A DNA stretch of 64,000 bases from an uncultured Paracoccaceae bacterium (GCA_951812615.1 CATOSU010000002.1:744001-808000), one strand, 5' to 3'. Numbered from the stretch's first letter, positions 9,133 through 18,834 are shown. A program made the numbers and translations. Notes: generated by a model from the letters alone, not told the origin.

Positions 9133-9870
9133 TCAGGTCGTTTCACTAACATCCGAAATGGCCAAGTAACCGGTTCGGTGAACTGTCACGATTTCAATGC
9201 GTGATGACGCGATGTTGTTGCGAAGCCGGTTGATTAGGACATCAACCGTTCTATCGCCTGGCGCCCATTCACGTCCGCAGGCGAACCGGGACAGTTGGTC
9301 CCTGGTCTGAACCTCGCCCTCGTTCAAAAGAAGGTTCTCCAGCAATTTCGATTCCGCTGGCGCGAGGAATTTTGTTGTATTTTCAATATCTAAGCGTCTC
9401 GTGCGCGCGTTAAATTCGAATCCGCTCCCCTTGAACAGAAGGCTTCGCTTGTCGCCTGTCGCACCAGATTTTGTGCCGAGCAGGTGCCGTATCCGACCGC
9501 CCAATTCCAACGGGTTGATCGGTTTGGTCAAGTATTCAGCGGCCCCAAGCCCGATGCCCAGCAATTTGTCGCGCGTTTCGTCCATCGCGCTCAGAACGAC
9601 GACCGGGCAATCGTTGCTGTCTTTGATCGCTTTCATCAGCAGCAGGCCATCGCTGTCGGGCAGGCGCCGATCCAAAATTACCAAATCGTATTCGTGTTCA
9701 GAAAGGTGCCTTTCGGCCTCCCGCGCGGTGCCGACGACCACGCAATCCGCCCCGGCGCTGCCGACGACGTCGCCGAGCATGATCTGAACAATTGGGTCGT
9801 CCTCAATACACAGGACAGACCGACTTGACGATCCTGCGGCGCGGCTTGTCTGGGTTTGAGTCCGTGTCAT
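9133..9870 (-). CDS. OmpR-family response regulator (TorR-like)
   Basis: 245 aa from ATG 9870, which overlaps the kinase stop (ATGA). Receiver domain at ~18-130: acidic pair in CIEDDP, phospho-acceptor Asp67 in LVILDRRLPDSDG, Ser/Thr in VVLSAMD and Lys in YLTKPINP. The winged-helix DNA-binding domain at ~145-240 has LAPAESKLLENLLLNEGE and DRTVDVLINRLRNNI. The partner is the upstream hybrid kinase. The pair is transcribed divergently from the ddh-type operon 210 bp beyond the kinase start, so that operon is the most likely target. Confidence 0.9.
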   Translation of the reverse strand: MTRTQTQTSRAAGSSSRSVLCIEDDPIVQIMLGDVVGSAGADCVVVGTAREAERHLSEHEYDLVILDRRLPDSDGLLLMKAIKDSNDCPVVVLSAMDETRDKLLGIGLGAAEYLTKPINPLELGGRIRHLLGTKSGATGDKRSLLFKGSGFEFNARTRRLDIENTTKFLAPAESKLLENLLLNEGEVQTRDQLSRFACGREWAPGDRTVDVLINRLRNNIASSRIEIVTVHRTGYLAISDVSETT

Positions 9871-12236
9871 TCTGCAATCCAAACCGCATTCAGCCGACGC
9901 CAAGAGCTGAATTCCATGAGGTCGCAAACAAGCGTCGGCAAGAAGGCGGAGACATCGACGCTGTCGGGTCCGGCCAGGCACTGTGCCTCCAATCGGCGAA
10001 GGTTTGGTTCCAATTCGGAAAGGCCCAGGATAGCGCAGCTTCCGGCAAGCCGGTGTGCGGTCAAGGCCAGATCCTGATTTGGCAGATCCGAATTGTATGT
10101 TTGAAGCTGCTTGCGAAAGTCGTCCCAGGATTCAGAGAACAGTTCAATCATTGCTGCCACTGTGTCCGGCGCGAGGCCCTGAAGGCCTTCAAAATCATCG
10201 CGACCGAGAGCAGCGAATTTGCGCGACCCTGAGCCAAAGATCGCGGATGACAAGCTGATTTGACCGACGGGCTTGGCAAGCACTTCGTCGAATATCTCCG
10301 CCCGGTCGGCCAATGCCTCTACATTGGCGGTAAGCGCTACAAATCGTGACTTGCCTTCACATTTTGCCTTCAGTTCGGCGACAAGCGTTGGACCGTCACC
10401 GTCGGGCAACAGATAGTCGACGACAAAGACATCAAACTGCGCGTCATCAGCAAAGCCGCGGGCCTGTTCAACCGTGGCAGCGTGGGTCACCAGCAGACCA
10501 AGGCGTTCTAACTGCCGGGTTGTGACAACCGCGCCAATGGGGTCGTCATCGACCAGCAGACACATTTGCATGGCGATGCCGGAGCCAAGGGAAGTTTCGC
10601 CTTCATCGGAGAAGACCTGACCTTCTTCGATCACCTCGCAATGCGGGATATCGAACCAAACTGATGCGCCTTGCGCGCGGTTTTCATAACCGATCTGGCC
10701 ATCCATCGCTTCAACAAGGTGATGCGAGATCGCCAGTCCAAGACCTGAACCGCCACCGCCGGTGTCACGTGCGCTTGCCCGGTCAAATGGGCGGAACAGG
10801 GCTGCGGCTGCGTCTTCAGGGATGCCAGGGCCGTGGTCGCGCACTTCGAAGTGCAACATTTCCTTTCCGTCAGTTTTCCGTCTGCGTCTGACCGAGACAA
10901 CCACGCCGTCGCCATTGTCCACCTTAAGAGAATTCGAAACGAGGTTGCTGAGGACCTGCTGCGTCTTACTCCAATCGATGAAGGCCGATTTCGGGACGTC
11001 CGGGCTGATGTCAAAGCTAAGCCGCGATTGGGAAATGTCGCGCCCGATCGTGGCGTTGCGCCCGAAAACTCGAAATTCTTCGAACAGGTTGGTATCGGTC
11101 GGCCGCGCCACCGGCGGTTCGTTTTCGAATTTGGAGTAATCCAGGACGTTGTTGAGCGTCTGCAGCAACGTTGCGCCGGCACCTTCGATTACGTCCAGGT
11201 ACGTCTCTGCATTTGACGGTTCAGCGGTGCGCAAAAGCTCTGCGGCGCCCAGAACACTGTGCAGCGGTGTTCTGATCTCATGGCTCATCGTCGCCAGAAA
11301 CCGTGACATGCCCCGTTCCGACTGCTGCGCCTCTTCTGTCTTTCTCTGGTGTGAGGTTACGTCGTTCAACAGAACGATGTGGCCAAGCGCTGTGTTTTCA
11401 ACGGCATCGTGAAGCGCCCGCATACGAATATCAAAGCAGTGCGGACCATCGAGCGTTTCCAACCACACAGGTTCATCGGATGCTTTTCCGACCTCCATGA
11501 TCTGGTCGATGACCGATTGCAGCGACCGCTTTCGCAGGCGCATGGACCGCAGGTAGATGATATCGCCAGCTTGCACATCAGACCCTAAGAACAACTCGGC
11601 TGTGGCCTGGTTGGCATTCATCAGGTTGCCGTTGCGATCCAGCAGAAACGCAGGGTTCTGCAGGCTTTCAAAAATCGCGAAATAGCGGTCCTTGTCCAAG
11701 GTGATCGAGCGCGTCCGCTCCTGCAATTCGCGCAGGCGGCTGTTGTCATCAGTATGGTTCCAGTCGGCACTGATGCTGAGCTCGGTTTCGTCAAAGAAAT
11801 CGCGTACCCGGTCCGCTTCATCCGATCGAAGCCCACCGGGCATTTCACGCAATTCAGATAGGTACAAGTTTCGGAAATGTTTAAACAAACCAATGTACAT
11901 CTGCAGCGTGATACCGATTGACCGGTGTCGTCTGGCAATCAGGCGCATGCGTGAAAACCGGGGATCAGCGGCGTAGTCCAGCGTGGCCAGCGGGCCAGAG
12001 GGGCCTTCTTCGCTATTCGCCAAATGCTTTCCAAGGCTTTCGGAAACGCTCAAGATCGCCTCAACCCATGCAGCGCGAATTGTCGTCGTAAAAGGCGCGT
12101 ATCCGTTGGATTTCGCGATCTCGATGGATTGATCCACCAAAGAATCCAAACGCTGATCCAGAAAATCGGTCAGCGCTTCGATTTTGCTGTTCCGCCCAAA
12201 ACTGATCGGCGCAGCTTGATCCGTATCAGTTGACAT
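9867..12236 (-). CDS. Cytosolic hybrid histidine kinase with REC and Hpt domains
   Basis: 789 aa. Domain order: N-terminal helical sensor region without membrane segments (1-165), short coiled coil, PAS (~185-295, FAIFESLQNPAFLLDRNG), HisKA with His319 in ATMSHEIRTPLHS, HATPase (~410-535; RDHGPGIP and GGGGSGLGLAISHH), receiver with Asp607 in FVVDYLLPDGDG, and C-terminal Hpt with His728 in TAHRLAGSC. This is the ArcB/TorS layout for a His-Asp-His-Asp relay, but without the usual membrane sensor, so the signal is probably cytoplasmic. Co-translated with the response regulator; divergent from the ddh-type operon. Confidence 0.9.
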   Translation of the reverse strand: MSTDTDQAAPISFGRNSKIEALTDFLDQRLDSLVDQSIEIAKSNGYAPFTTTIRAAWVEAILSVSESLGKHLANSEEGPSGPLATLDYAADPRFSRMRLIARRHRSIGITLQMYIGLFKHFRNLYLSELREMPGGLRSDEADRVRDFFDETELSISADWNHTDDNSRLRELQERTRSITLDKDRYFAIFESLQNPAFLLDRNGNLMNANQATAELFLGSDVQAGDIIYLRSMRLRKRSLQSVIDQIMEVGKASDEPVWLETLDGPHCFDIRMRALHDAVENTALGHIVLLNDVTSHQRKTEEAQQSERGMSRFLATMSHEIRTPLHSVLGAAELLRTAEPSNAETYLDVIEGAGATLLQTLNNVLDYSKFENEPPVARPTDTNLFEEFRVFGRNATIGRDISQSRLSFDISPDVPKSAFIDWSKTQQVLSNLVSNSLKVDNGDGVVVSVRRRRKTDGKEMLHFEVRDHGPGIPEDAAAALFRPFDRASARDTGGGGSGLGLAISHHLVEAMDGQIGYENRAQGASVWFDIPHCEVIEEGQVFSDEGETSLGSGIAMQMCLLVDDDPIGAVVTTRQLERLGLLVTHAATVEQARGFADDAQFDVFVVDYLLPDGDGPTLVAELKAKCEGKSRFVALTANVEALADRAEIFDEVLAKPVGQISLSSAIFGSGSRKFAALGRDDFEGLQGLAPDTVAAMIELFSESWDDFRKQLQTYNSDLPNQDLALTAHRLAGSCAILGLSELEPNLRRLEAQCLAGPDSVDVSAFLPTLVCDLMEFSSWRRLNAVWIAE

Positions 12237-12446
12237 CCGTGTTCCCGACCCCTTCGGCCATCTCCTTCGGGAATTGTGCCGACAATTACAGCATCAAACC
12301 GACGTTTCGGAAACCCCTGAGCGCATTTGTTAACAACTCGTTTACATCTCATAACAATTTCGCTGCCTTTGTACTTTGGCGTTTCGCTAGTCTGATTCCC
12401 AAATGATCGACCCACTGAACGGGCGTTTGCCATAGGGAGGAAGAAC
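12237..12446. promoter_or_regulatory. Divergent promoter region, kinase / ddh-type operon
   Basis: 210 bp, AT-richer than its surroundings. It contains a perfect palindrome TTGTTAACAA at 12327-12336 followed by GTTTACATC and ATAACAATT, i.e. several TGTTA/TAACA half-sites within 40 bp. These are candidate sites for the adjacent TorR-like regulator. The ddhA start has a strong GGGAGGAAG ribosome binding site (12436-12444). Confidence 0.45.
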
Positions 12447-15179
12447 ATGCTGCGCATGAAGCGTCGTGAGTTCCTGCAAACTTCATCACTTGCCGGCGCC
12501 GGTGTGCTGGCCGCCAACAAAGCCTGGTCTCTGAACCGGCTGGAGCCCATCGAAGACACCCTGGAGGAAGAATACCCCTACCGCGATTGGGAAGACCTGT
12601 ACCGGAAGGAATTCACCTGGGATAAGATCGGCAAGGCCGCCCACTGCATCAACTGCGTGGGCAACTGTGCGTTCGATGTCTATGTGAAAGACGGCATCGT
12701 CATCCGCGAAGAACAGCTTGCGAAATACCCGCAGATCAACCCCAACGTACCCGATGCCAACCCACGCGGGTGTCAGAAGGGCGCCATCCATTCCGCTGCC
12801 ATGTATGAGGGCGACCGCCTGCGTTACCCGATGAAACGTGTGGGCGAGCGCGGCGAAGGTAAATGGCAGCGCATGGAATGGGACGAGATCACCGAAGAGA
12901 TCGCCGACAAGGTGATCGACATCTTCGAAAAGCACGGTCCCGGCAAGCTGATGACCCATACCGGGTCCGGCAACCTGTCGATGGTCCGGTTTGCCGCGCC
13001 CTATCGGTTCGCCTCCCTGGTCGGCGGGGTGCAGCTCGATATCTTCACGGATGTGGGCGATTTGAACACCGGCGCGCATCTGGCCTACGGCAACCCGCTT
13101 GAAAGCTTCACCTCGGACGCCTGGTTTGACGCCGATTACATCATGATGTCGCTGTTCAACCCGAATGCGACACGGATCCCCGACGCGCATTACCTGTGGG
13201 AGGCCAAGTATAACGGTGCCCGCGTGGTTTCGGTGGCGCCGGACTACAACCCCTCGTCGATCCATGCTGATCTGTGGATGCCGATCAAACAGGGCGCCGA
13301 TCCGTTCCTGGCGATGGCGATGGTCAACGTGATCATCGAGGAAGGGCTCTACAAGGGCGATTTCGTCAAGGAACAAACCGACCTGCCAGTGCTGGTCAGG
13401 ACCGACAACGGCAAGATGCTGCGCGAATCAGACCTGACGGAGGACGGCTCCGATCAGAATTTCTATCATTGGGACCTGAACTCGGGCGCCGCGGTGATGC
13501 TGAAAGGCTCGATGGGGGCAGAGGAAAAAACCATTGCTCTGGACGGTGTCGACCCGGCGCTTGAGGGCACCTTCACCGTCGAAGGGATCGAGGTCACCAC
13601 AGTCTTTGAAAAAGTGCGTGCGGAGGCGGCGAAATACACGCCCGAAAGCACCGCCGAAACAACCGGCATTGCGGCAGAAACTGTCCGGGCCGAGGCGCGG
13701 GCCTTCTCAAAGGCCAAAAAGGCGATACTGATGCTCGGCTTCAATGTCGGGCGCTATTCCAACGGCATCTATACCGGATGGGCGCAGGCCCTGATGCTGT
13801 CGCTGACGGGTCATGCCGGGAAAACCGGCGGGTTGGATACGTCCTGGATCGACTGGAAACATATTCCATGGCTCAGCCTGGCACTGTTTGGGTTTGAAAA
13901 ATTCCCACGGCTGGAGCCGGGTGGGCTTGGCGAATTCCAGCGCGGCAACATGATCGAGCACGCGCGCGAGTATTTCGACAATGACAAGCTGAAGGAACGC
14001 GTAGGCTTCAACATCGACGAGATGGAAGAGGCGATCAATGAGAGCATCGGCGAAGGCTGGATGCCCTACAACGGCGACGTCAAAGGGCTGATCTCGATCG
14101 CCGACAACAAGTTCCGCCGCAACAAGTTCGCCGACAAATACCGCGATCGTATCCTGCACGAGGTCGAGGAACTGTTCGTCGACATCAATGTGCGCATGGA
14201 CAGCACCGCACAATGGGCCGACTACTTACTGCCCGCGGCGAGCCATTACGAGGCATGGGATTTGCGCTCGGTTGGAATGCACAGGTTCATCAACGTGTTC
14301 TCGCGCCCTGTCGATCCTATCGGAGAGGCAAAGCCCGATTGGGACATCATGGTGCTTCTGTCCAAGAAGATTCAGGAACGTGCCATCGCTCGGGGTGTCG
14401 CCGGGTTCGAAGATGGTGGTGTCAGCCGCGATCTGCACACGATCTATGACGACTTCACCATGAACGAAACGGTGATGACCGATTACGACGCCACCAAATG
14501 GCTGGTCGACAACAGCCCGGAAATGGGCGGGGTCACTTTGGAAGAGGCCGCAGAACAGGGGTTCATCGTGATGAACGCCGAAGGCGGCAACAACCAGCCG
14601 ATCCCGGTTGACGAGCCCTACAACCCGTTTGTGGCGCAGACCGAGGGTAAGAAGCCTTACGAAACGCTAACCGGCCGGGTGACCTTCTATTGCGACCATC
14701 CGACGTTTGAAAAGATGGGTGCTGTCGTGCCCACCGCGCGTCACCATGCCGGCAGCGAGGCGTCGAACTATCCGCTGTCGTTCTATTCACCGCATACCCG
14801 CTGGGGCATCCATTCAAACTGGCGGTCGAACAAGTTCATGCTGCGGCTGCAACGTGGCGAGCCGAATATCTACATCAACCCGAAACTTGCCGCGCAAAAG
14901 GGCATCACGGACGGGTCCAAGGTGCGGATCTTCAACAGCGCCGGAGAGTTCTTTGCTCAAGCCAAGTTCTATCCCAGCATGCCCGAGACCTCGATCATGA
15001 TGGAACATGGCTGGGAGCCACATCAATACGAACAGATGAAGCCGATGAACAACACGATGGCAACGCTGATCCAGCCATTGGAACTGGCCGGCGGCTGGGG
15101 GCATCTGGGCTTCAAACTTTTCAAATGGAACGCAAACCAACTCGCGCATGAAAGCAGCGTCGACGTGGAACCGGCGTAA
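12447..15179 (+). CDS. ddhA: DMS dehydrogenase-type molybdopterin subunit alpha
   Basis: 910 aa. Tat signal KRREFLQTSSLAGAGVLAA. Near the N-terminus His66, Cys70, Cys74 and Cys109 give the H-x3-C-x3-C-x34-C pattern that binds an FS0 [4Fe-4S] cluster in type II DMSO-reductase-family enzymes (NarG, ethylbenzene dehydrogenase, selenate/chlorate reductases, DMS dehydrogenase). Asp224 in FTSDAWF is a likely molybdenum ligand. C-terminal HGWEPHQYEQMKPMNN belongs to the cofactor-binding domain. The A-B-D-C gene order and subunit sizes match DMS dehydrogenase of Rhodovulum sulfidophilum, which oxidises dimethyl sulfide to DMSO in the periplasm. Ethylbenzene dehydrogenase-like oxidation of another substrate cannot be excluded. 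Confidence 0.85.
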   Translation: MLRMKRREFLQTSSLAGAGVLAANKAWSLNRLEPIEDTLEEEYPYRDWEDLYRKEFTWDKIGKAAHCINCVGNCAFDVYVKDGIVIREEQLAKYPQINPNVPDANPRGCQKGAIHSAAMYEGDRLRYPMKRVGERGEGKWQRMEWDEITEEIADKVIDIFEKHGPGKLMTHTGSGNLSMVRFAAPYRFASLVGGVQLDIFTDVGDLNTGAHLAYGNPLESFTSDAWFDADYIMMSLFNPNATRIPDAHYLWEAKYNGARVVSVAPDYNPSSIHADLWMPIKQGADPFLAMAMVNVIIEEGLYKGDFVKEQTDLPVLVRTDNGKMLRESDLTEDGSDQNFYHWDLNSGAAVMLKGSMGAEEKTIALDGVDPALEGTFTVEGIEVTTVFEKVRAEAAKYTPESTAETTGIAAETVRAEARAFSKAKKAILMLGFNVGRYSNGIYTGWAQALMLSLTGHAGKTGGLDTSWIDWKHIPWLSLALFGFEKFPRLEPGGLGEFQRGNMIEHAREYFDNDKLKERVGFNIDEMEEAINESIGEGWMPYNGDVKGLISIADNKFRRNKFADKYRDRILHEVEELFVDINVRMDSTAQWADYLLPAASHYEAWDLRSVGMHRFINVFSRPVDPIGEAKPDWDIMVLLSKKIQERAIARGVAGFEDGGVSRDLHTIYDDFTMNETVMTDYDATKWLVDNSPEMGGVTLEEAAEQGFIVMNAEGGNNQPIPVDEPYNPFVAQTEGKKPYETLTGRVTFYCDHPTFEKMGAVVPTARHHAGSEASNYPLSFYSPHTRWGIHSNWRSNKFMLRLQRGEPNIYINPKLAAQKGITDGSKVRIFNSAGEFFAQAKFYPSMPETSIMMEHGWEPHQYEQMKPMNNTMATLIQPLELAGGWGHLGFKLFKWNANQLAHESSVDVEPA

Positions 15180-15206
15180 GAGCCGCGTGAGAGGGAGGAA
15201 TAAGAC

Positions 15207-16187
15207 ATGGCAGTAAAACGTCAGCTTTCCATGGTTATGGACCTGAACAAATGCATCGGGTGCCACACCTGTACTTCGGCCTGCAAACTGCAGTGGACCA
15301 ACCGCAATGGCCGCGAATACATGTACTGGAACAACGTGGAAACGATGCCTGGTACCGGCTATCCGAAAAACTATGCCGACATGGGCGGCGGGTTTGATGC
15401 AGATGGCGCGCTCAAGATGGGTACCGAACCCAGCGCCGAAGACTACGGCGTGCCGTGGGACTACAATTACGAAGAGGCGCTGATGACCGGCACCGATCCG
15501 TGGCTGCGACCCAACGTCAAGCCAACCTGGGGTGCCAACTGGGATGAGGACGAGGGTGAAGGCGAATACCCGAACTCCTATTACTTCTATCTGCCCCGCC
15601 TTTGTAACCACTGTGAAAACCCAGCCTGTCTTGCGGCCTGTTCGCGCAACGCGATCTACAAGCGGCAGGAAGACGGGATCGTGCTGATCGATCAGGAACG
15701 CTGTCGCGGCTATCGCTATTGCGTCTCCGCCTGTCCCTACAAGAAGGTCTATTTCAACGAGGAAATCTCGAAATCCGAGAAATGTATCTTCTGCTACCCT
15801 CGGATCGAAAAGGGCCTGCCGACCGCGTGTGCCAAACAATGCGTGGGGCGTATCCGCTGGATCGGCTATCGCGATGACGAGGATGGGCCGATTCACACGC
15901 TGGTCGACAAATACAAGGTTGCGCTTCCCCTGCATCCCGAGATGGGCACCAAACCGAACGTGTTCTATGTGCCGCCACTATCGCCTCCGAAAATCGACGC
16001 GAATGGCGGGGCGACAGCGGAAAGCCGGGTTCCTTTGGATTACCTCGAAAGCCTGTTTGGCGACGGGGTCAGCGCCGCACTGGATACAATCACCGCCGAG
16101 CGCGCCAAAAAGGCAGATGGCGGCGAAAGCGAGCTGATGGATACGTTGATCGGCTATCGCCATGCCGAGATGTTCAAGCTGAGCTGA
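15207..16187 (+). CDS. ddhB: Iron-sulfur subunit beta (four clusters)
   Basis: 326 aa with GAGGGAGGAA before the ATG. Four ferredoxin-type Cys groups: CIGCHTCTSAC (15-25), CNHCENPACLAAC, CRGYRYCVSACPYKK and CIFCYPRIEKGLPTACAKQC. In the third group the second Cys is replaced by Tyr, the change that gives a [3Fe-4S] cluster in NarH/EbdB/DdhB relatives. No signal peptide, consistent with export piggy-back on the Tat-targeted alpha subunit. It relays electrons from the molybdenum subunit to the heme b subunit. Its stop overlaps the start of the chaperone gene (TGATG). Confidence 0.9.
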   Translation: MAVKRQLSMVMDLNKCIGCHTCTSACKLQWTNRNGREYMYWNNVETMPGTGYPKNYADMGGGFDADGALKMGTEPSAEDYGVPWDYNYEEALMTGTDPWLRPNVKPTWGANWDEDEGEGEYPNSYYFYLPRLCNHCENPACLAACSRNAIYKRQEDGIVLIDQERCRGYRYCVSACPYKKVYFNEEISKSEKCIFCYPRIEKGLPTACAKQCVGRIRWIGYRDDEDGPIHTLVDKYKVALPLHPEMGTKPNVFYVPPLSPPKIDANGGATAESRVPLDYLESLFGDGVSAALDTITAERAKKADGGESELMDTLIGYRHAEMFKLS

Positions 16188-16942
16188 TGTCTATTCCAGC
16201 CACATCAAGGCCACCGATGGGGGACAGTCCCCATCGGGCACATGCCAAGGAAACGATCTGGCGGCTGGCGGCCTTGGCGTTTGCGCATCCGAGTGAAGAA
16301 TTCTTCGATGCCGTGTCGACCGGTCAGTTTCATGCCGCGTTTAGCGAGGCATGGTCTGACACGACCGGGTCGGCATTGCCCAAATCGCCAGTCTCTTCCG
16401 ATTACAAGACATTCGAGGCGGGCTATATCAGCGCGTTTCTGCATGGACGAGGCGGCAAACCCACTGCCGCGCTTTTGGCGGGTGATCACGAACATATTCT
16501 CGCTGGCCTCACACGGCCCGTGTTCATGTTGAATGTCGCGGCCTTCTACAAGCATTTCGGGCTGCAGGCTGCCACGGGTGACGAAGGCAAGAATGACGAG
16601 CCTGATCACCTGGCCAGTATGCTGGAATTGATGGCTGTGCTTTGCCATCTGGAGGCCGGTGCCCTGGCAAAGGGCAAAGACGCGTCCGGGTATCGTCGGG
16701 CACAGCGCGACTTCCTTTGCCGATACCTTGGCCAGACGCTTGAAACTGTTGCTGGCCTTTTGCGTCGCCGTCCGGTCGAAACGCTGGACCCGACGATTGC
16801 CGCACTGGTTCAGGATATCCACGCCTGGGCCGAGACACAGATCAACGAACTTGAAGTGCGTGTCGGTCCTTTCCGAGACCCCGATGCGCCGCAAGCCAAC
16901 GCCGTCCCCGCCGAACCGGCGGTGCAGAACCTTTGGGGATGA
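16187..16942 (+). CDS. ddhD: TorD/DmsD-like assembly chaperone
   Basis: 251 aa, all-helical and without a signal peptide. The conserved TorD-family block is DEPDHLASMLELMAVLC (~142-158). Such proteins bind the apo-alpha subunit and its Tat signal until the molybdenum cofactor is inserted. Position between the beta and gamma genes is the A-B-D-C order of ddh, ebd and related operons. Start ATG overlaps the ddhB stop. Confidence 0.88.
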   Translation: MSIPATSRPPMGDSPHRAHAKETIWRLAALAFAHPSEEFFDAVSTGQFHAAFSEAWSDTTGSALPKSPVSSDYKTFEAGYISAFLHGRGGKPTAALLAGDHEHILAGLTRPVFMLNVAAFYKHFGLQAATGDEGKNDEPDHLASMLELMAVLCHLEAGALAKGKDASGYRRAQRDFLCRYLGQTLETVAGLLRRRPVETLDPTIAALVQDIHAWAETQINELEVRVGPFRDPDAPQANAVPAEPAVQNLWG

Positions 16943-16953
16943 GGAGATCCAAG

Positions 16954-17718
16954 ATGCAGAAAACAATCGCGACCCTGACTGCCATGACACTGCTAGCTGC
17001 CCCGGGATTGTCCACCGCTGAGACGCTTGCGGAAGCAAACGTGAAACTGATCGAGGCATATGACGAGGTGAAAGTCTCGACAATTCCCGACGGGATATAT
17101 CTGCGCAGTGTAAATGATCCCGATGACATCATCTGGGAGCGTTTGCCCGAATATCGCGTGAATATGTTGCCTGCCCCCGGCGTGCACGAATCCGTTGAAT
17201 TGCGGGTGAACTACGATGCCGAGGAAACGTTTCTTTACATGACGCTGGCAAAAACATCAGAGCGGTTCTATGTGCGCTTGCGCTGGGTTGACGAAACCCG
17301 CAACACCGCCACCGCTTTTGACCGGTTCCGCGATGGTGCCGCCGTGCAATTTTCGCTTGGTGATGACGAAACATCCTACATCATGGGCGATGGGCCGGAC
17401 AGCGCTGTGAACATCTGGTATTGGCGGTCTGACAGCAATTCGGTTCAGAATCTCGCTGCCGGCGGTCCGGGCAGCACAACGATGCTGGATGAACAGCCCG
17501 TCACCGGTGACAGCATGTATGCCGAAAACGACGGCGACCCGAATGAATGGACCGTGGTGATGTCGCGTCCGATCGCAGCTGATGGCGAACACACCGCATC
17601 CCTTGATCGCGACATCGTGCCGATGGCATTTGCGGTCTGGCAAGGCGCCGAGCAGCAGCGCGACGGGTTGAAAAGCGTGTCGGACGGCTGGATCCTGCTT
17701 GATATGACGTCGGACTGA
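16954..17718 (+). CDS. ddhC: Heme b subunit gamma of DMS dehydrogenase-type enzyme
   Basis: 254 aa from ATG 16954, preceded by GAGGAG at 16941-16946. A Sec signal peptide is visible (TLTAMTLLAAPGLSTAETL). The mature domain is a soluble beta-rich protein of the EbdC/DdhC type that binds one b-heme (Met/Lys ligands in characterised homologues) and passes electrons to a periplasmic cytochrome. Met in SYIMGDGPDSAVN and WYWRSDSN lies in the region expected for this fold; I cannot assign the ligands with certainty. Three bases separate it from the Mrp-like gene, so the operon continues. Confidence 0.82.
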   Translation: MQKTIATLTAMTLLAAPGLSTAETLAEANVKLIEAYDEVKVSTIPDGIYLRSVNDPDDIIWERLPEYRVNMLPAPGVHESVELRVNYDAEETFLYMTLAKTSERFYVRLRWVDETRNTATAFDRFRDGAAVQFSLGDDETSYIMGDGPDSAVNIWYWRSDSNSVQNLAAGGPGSTTMLDEQPVTGDSMYAENDGDPNEWTVVMSRPIAADGEHTASLDRDIVPMAFAVWQGAEQQRDGLKSVSDGWILLDMTSD

Positions 17719-17721
17719 CGC

Positions 17722-18834
17722 ATGGAATTCCTGACACCCGAGGAAAAGGCAAGTGTTCCCAAAACCGACTGCGGGCTTGGGCATGCTTGCCAGTTTTGTC
17801 CGAAAGAAGCGACGTGTGCGTTGGACAAATCATATCACAACAAGATTCTGATCGAAAACCGTTTGCAGGAAATCGATCAGATCATCGTTGTGCTGGCAAA
17901 CAAGGGTGGCGTGGGGAAAAGCACAATCAGCGCAAATCTGGCGGCCGGGCTGGCCAAGGACGGGTTTCGCGTCGGCGTCGCGGATGCGGATATACACGGC
18001 CCGAACCAAAGCCGGTTTTTTGGCCTGGCAGGAGCAAAAATCCGGACAACGAAGTCAGGTTTAGACACGCTCGGGTTTGAAGATCATGCAATTGAACATC
18101 CGGTGAACGTCGGATCACTGGCCTTCATGCTGGAGGATGACACAACGCCCATCGTTTGGCGTGACGCCTACAAGCACGACTTTATCCATCATCTGATCGG
18201 CAGTTTCGATTGGGGATCACTGGACTTTCTGGTTGTTGATATGCCGCCGGGAACCGGCAACGAACTGATCACTCTTTGCGATATGCTGGAAGGCAGCAAC
18301 GTATCCGCCGTTCTTGTTACCTCGCCGCAGGCGGTGGCGCAGATGGACAGCCTGAAGGCCGGGCGGTTTTGCAAGGAACGCGGATTGCCGGTTATTGGCG
18401 CGGCGGTGAACATGGCCGGCGTTCAGTGTCCGCATTGCCATGAGGAATTCCATCTTTTCCCGGATGCGGGCGTAACAGAGGCGCTGGCGGAAATGGATAT
18501 CGCCAAAATCGCGGAAATCCCGCTGTCTCCCGAGATTGCGATGGGGTCTGACAACGGGTCGCCGATTGTTACATCGACCCCTGATGGGGCTGTGGCGCAG
18601 GCCTTTGCGCCGATGATCGAGGCTGTCGCCGCTCTCGGGCGCAAGGATTTCGGCCATGCCGTCGCCGAAACCATGAAAGGCGTTTTCGAAGAAAACCTGG
18701 GCGATGCGGATCTCCAGGCCGCCCTTTCAGCATTGCCGGAAGGAAGCGAAATCGGGGCCGAGGTTGTGGATATTCTGGGACAGGAAGCATCGCGGCTAAC
18801 ACTCGCGTCTCAGTCGACAAAGGATAACCGGTAA
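17722..18834 (+). CDS. Mrp/Nbp35-like Fe-S ATPase with N-terminal cysteine cluster
   Basis: 370 aa. P-loop ATPase of the Mrp/ApbC/Nbp35 group: deviant Walker A KGGVGKS at 61-67, ADADIHGPNQ switch, VVDMPPGTGN, and the CPHC pair (Cys236, Cys239) that binds a bridging [4Fe-4S] cluster in this family. Unusually it also has an N-terminal cysteine group, Cys17, Cys23, Cys26 and Cys32, reminiscent of Nbp35 but with shorter first spacing. Cytoplasmic. Embedded in the ddh-type operon (3 bp after ddhC, 0 bp before the next gene), it probably serves Fe-S delivery or carrier function for DdhA/DdhB (inference). It is not part of the operon core I know for ddhABDC. Confidence 0.85.
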   Translation: MEFLTPEEKASVPKTDCGLGHACQFCPKEATCALDKSYHNKILIENRLQEIDQIIVVLANKGGVGKSTISANLAAGLAKDGFRVGVADADIHGPNQSRFFGLAGAKIRTTKSGLDTLGFEDHAIEHPVNVGSLAFMLEDDTTPIVWRDAYKHDFIHHLIGSFDWGSLDFLVVDMPPGTGNELITLCDMLEGSNVSAVLVTSPQAVAQMDSLKAGRFCKERGLPVIGAAVNMAGVQCPHCHEEFHLFPDAGVTEALAEMDIAKIAEIPLSPEIAMGSDNGSPIVTSTPDGAVAQAFAPMIEAVAALGRKDFGHAVAETMKGVFEENLGDADLQAALSALPEGSEIGAEVVDILGQEASRLTLASQSTKDNR

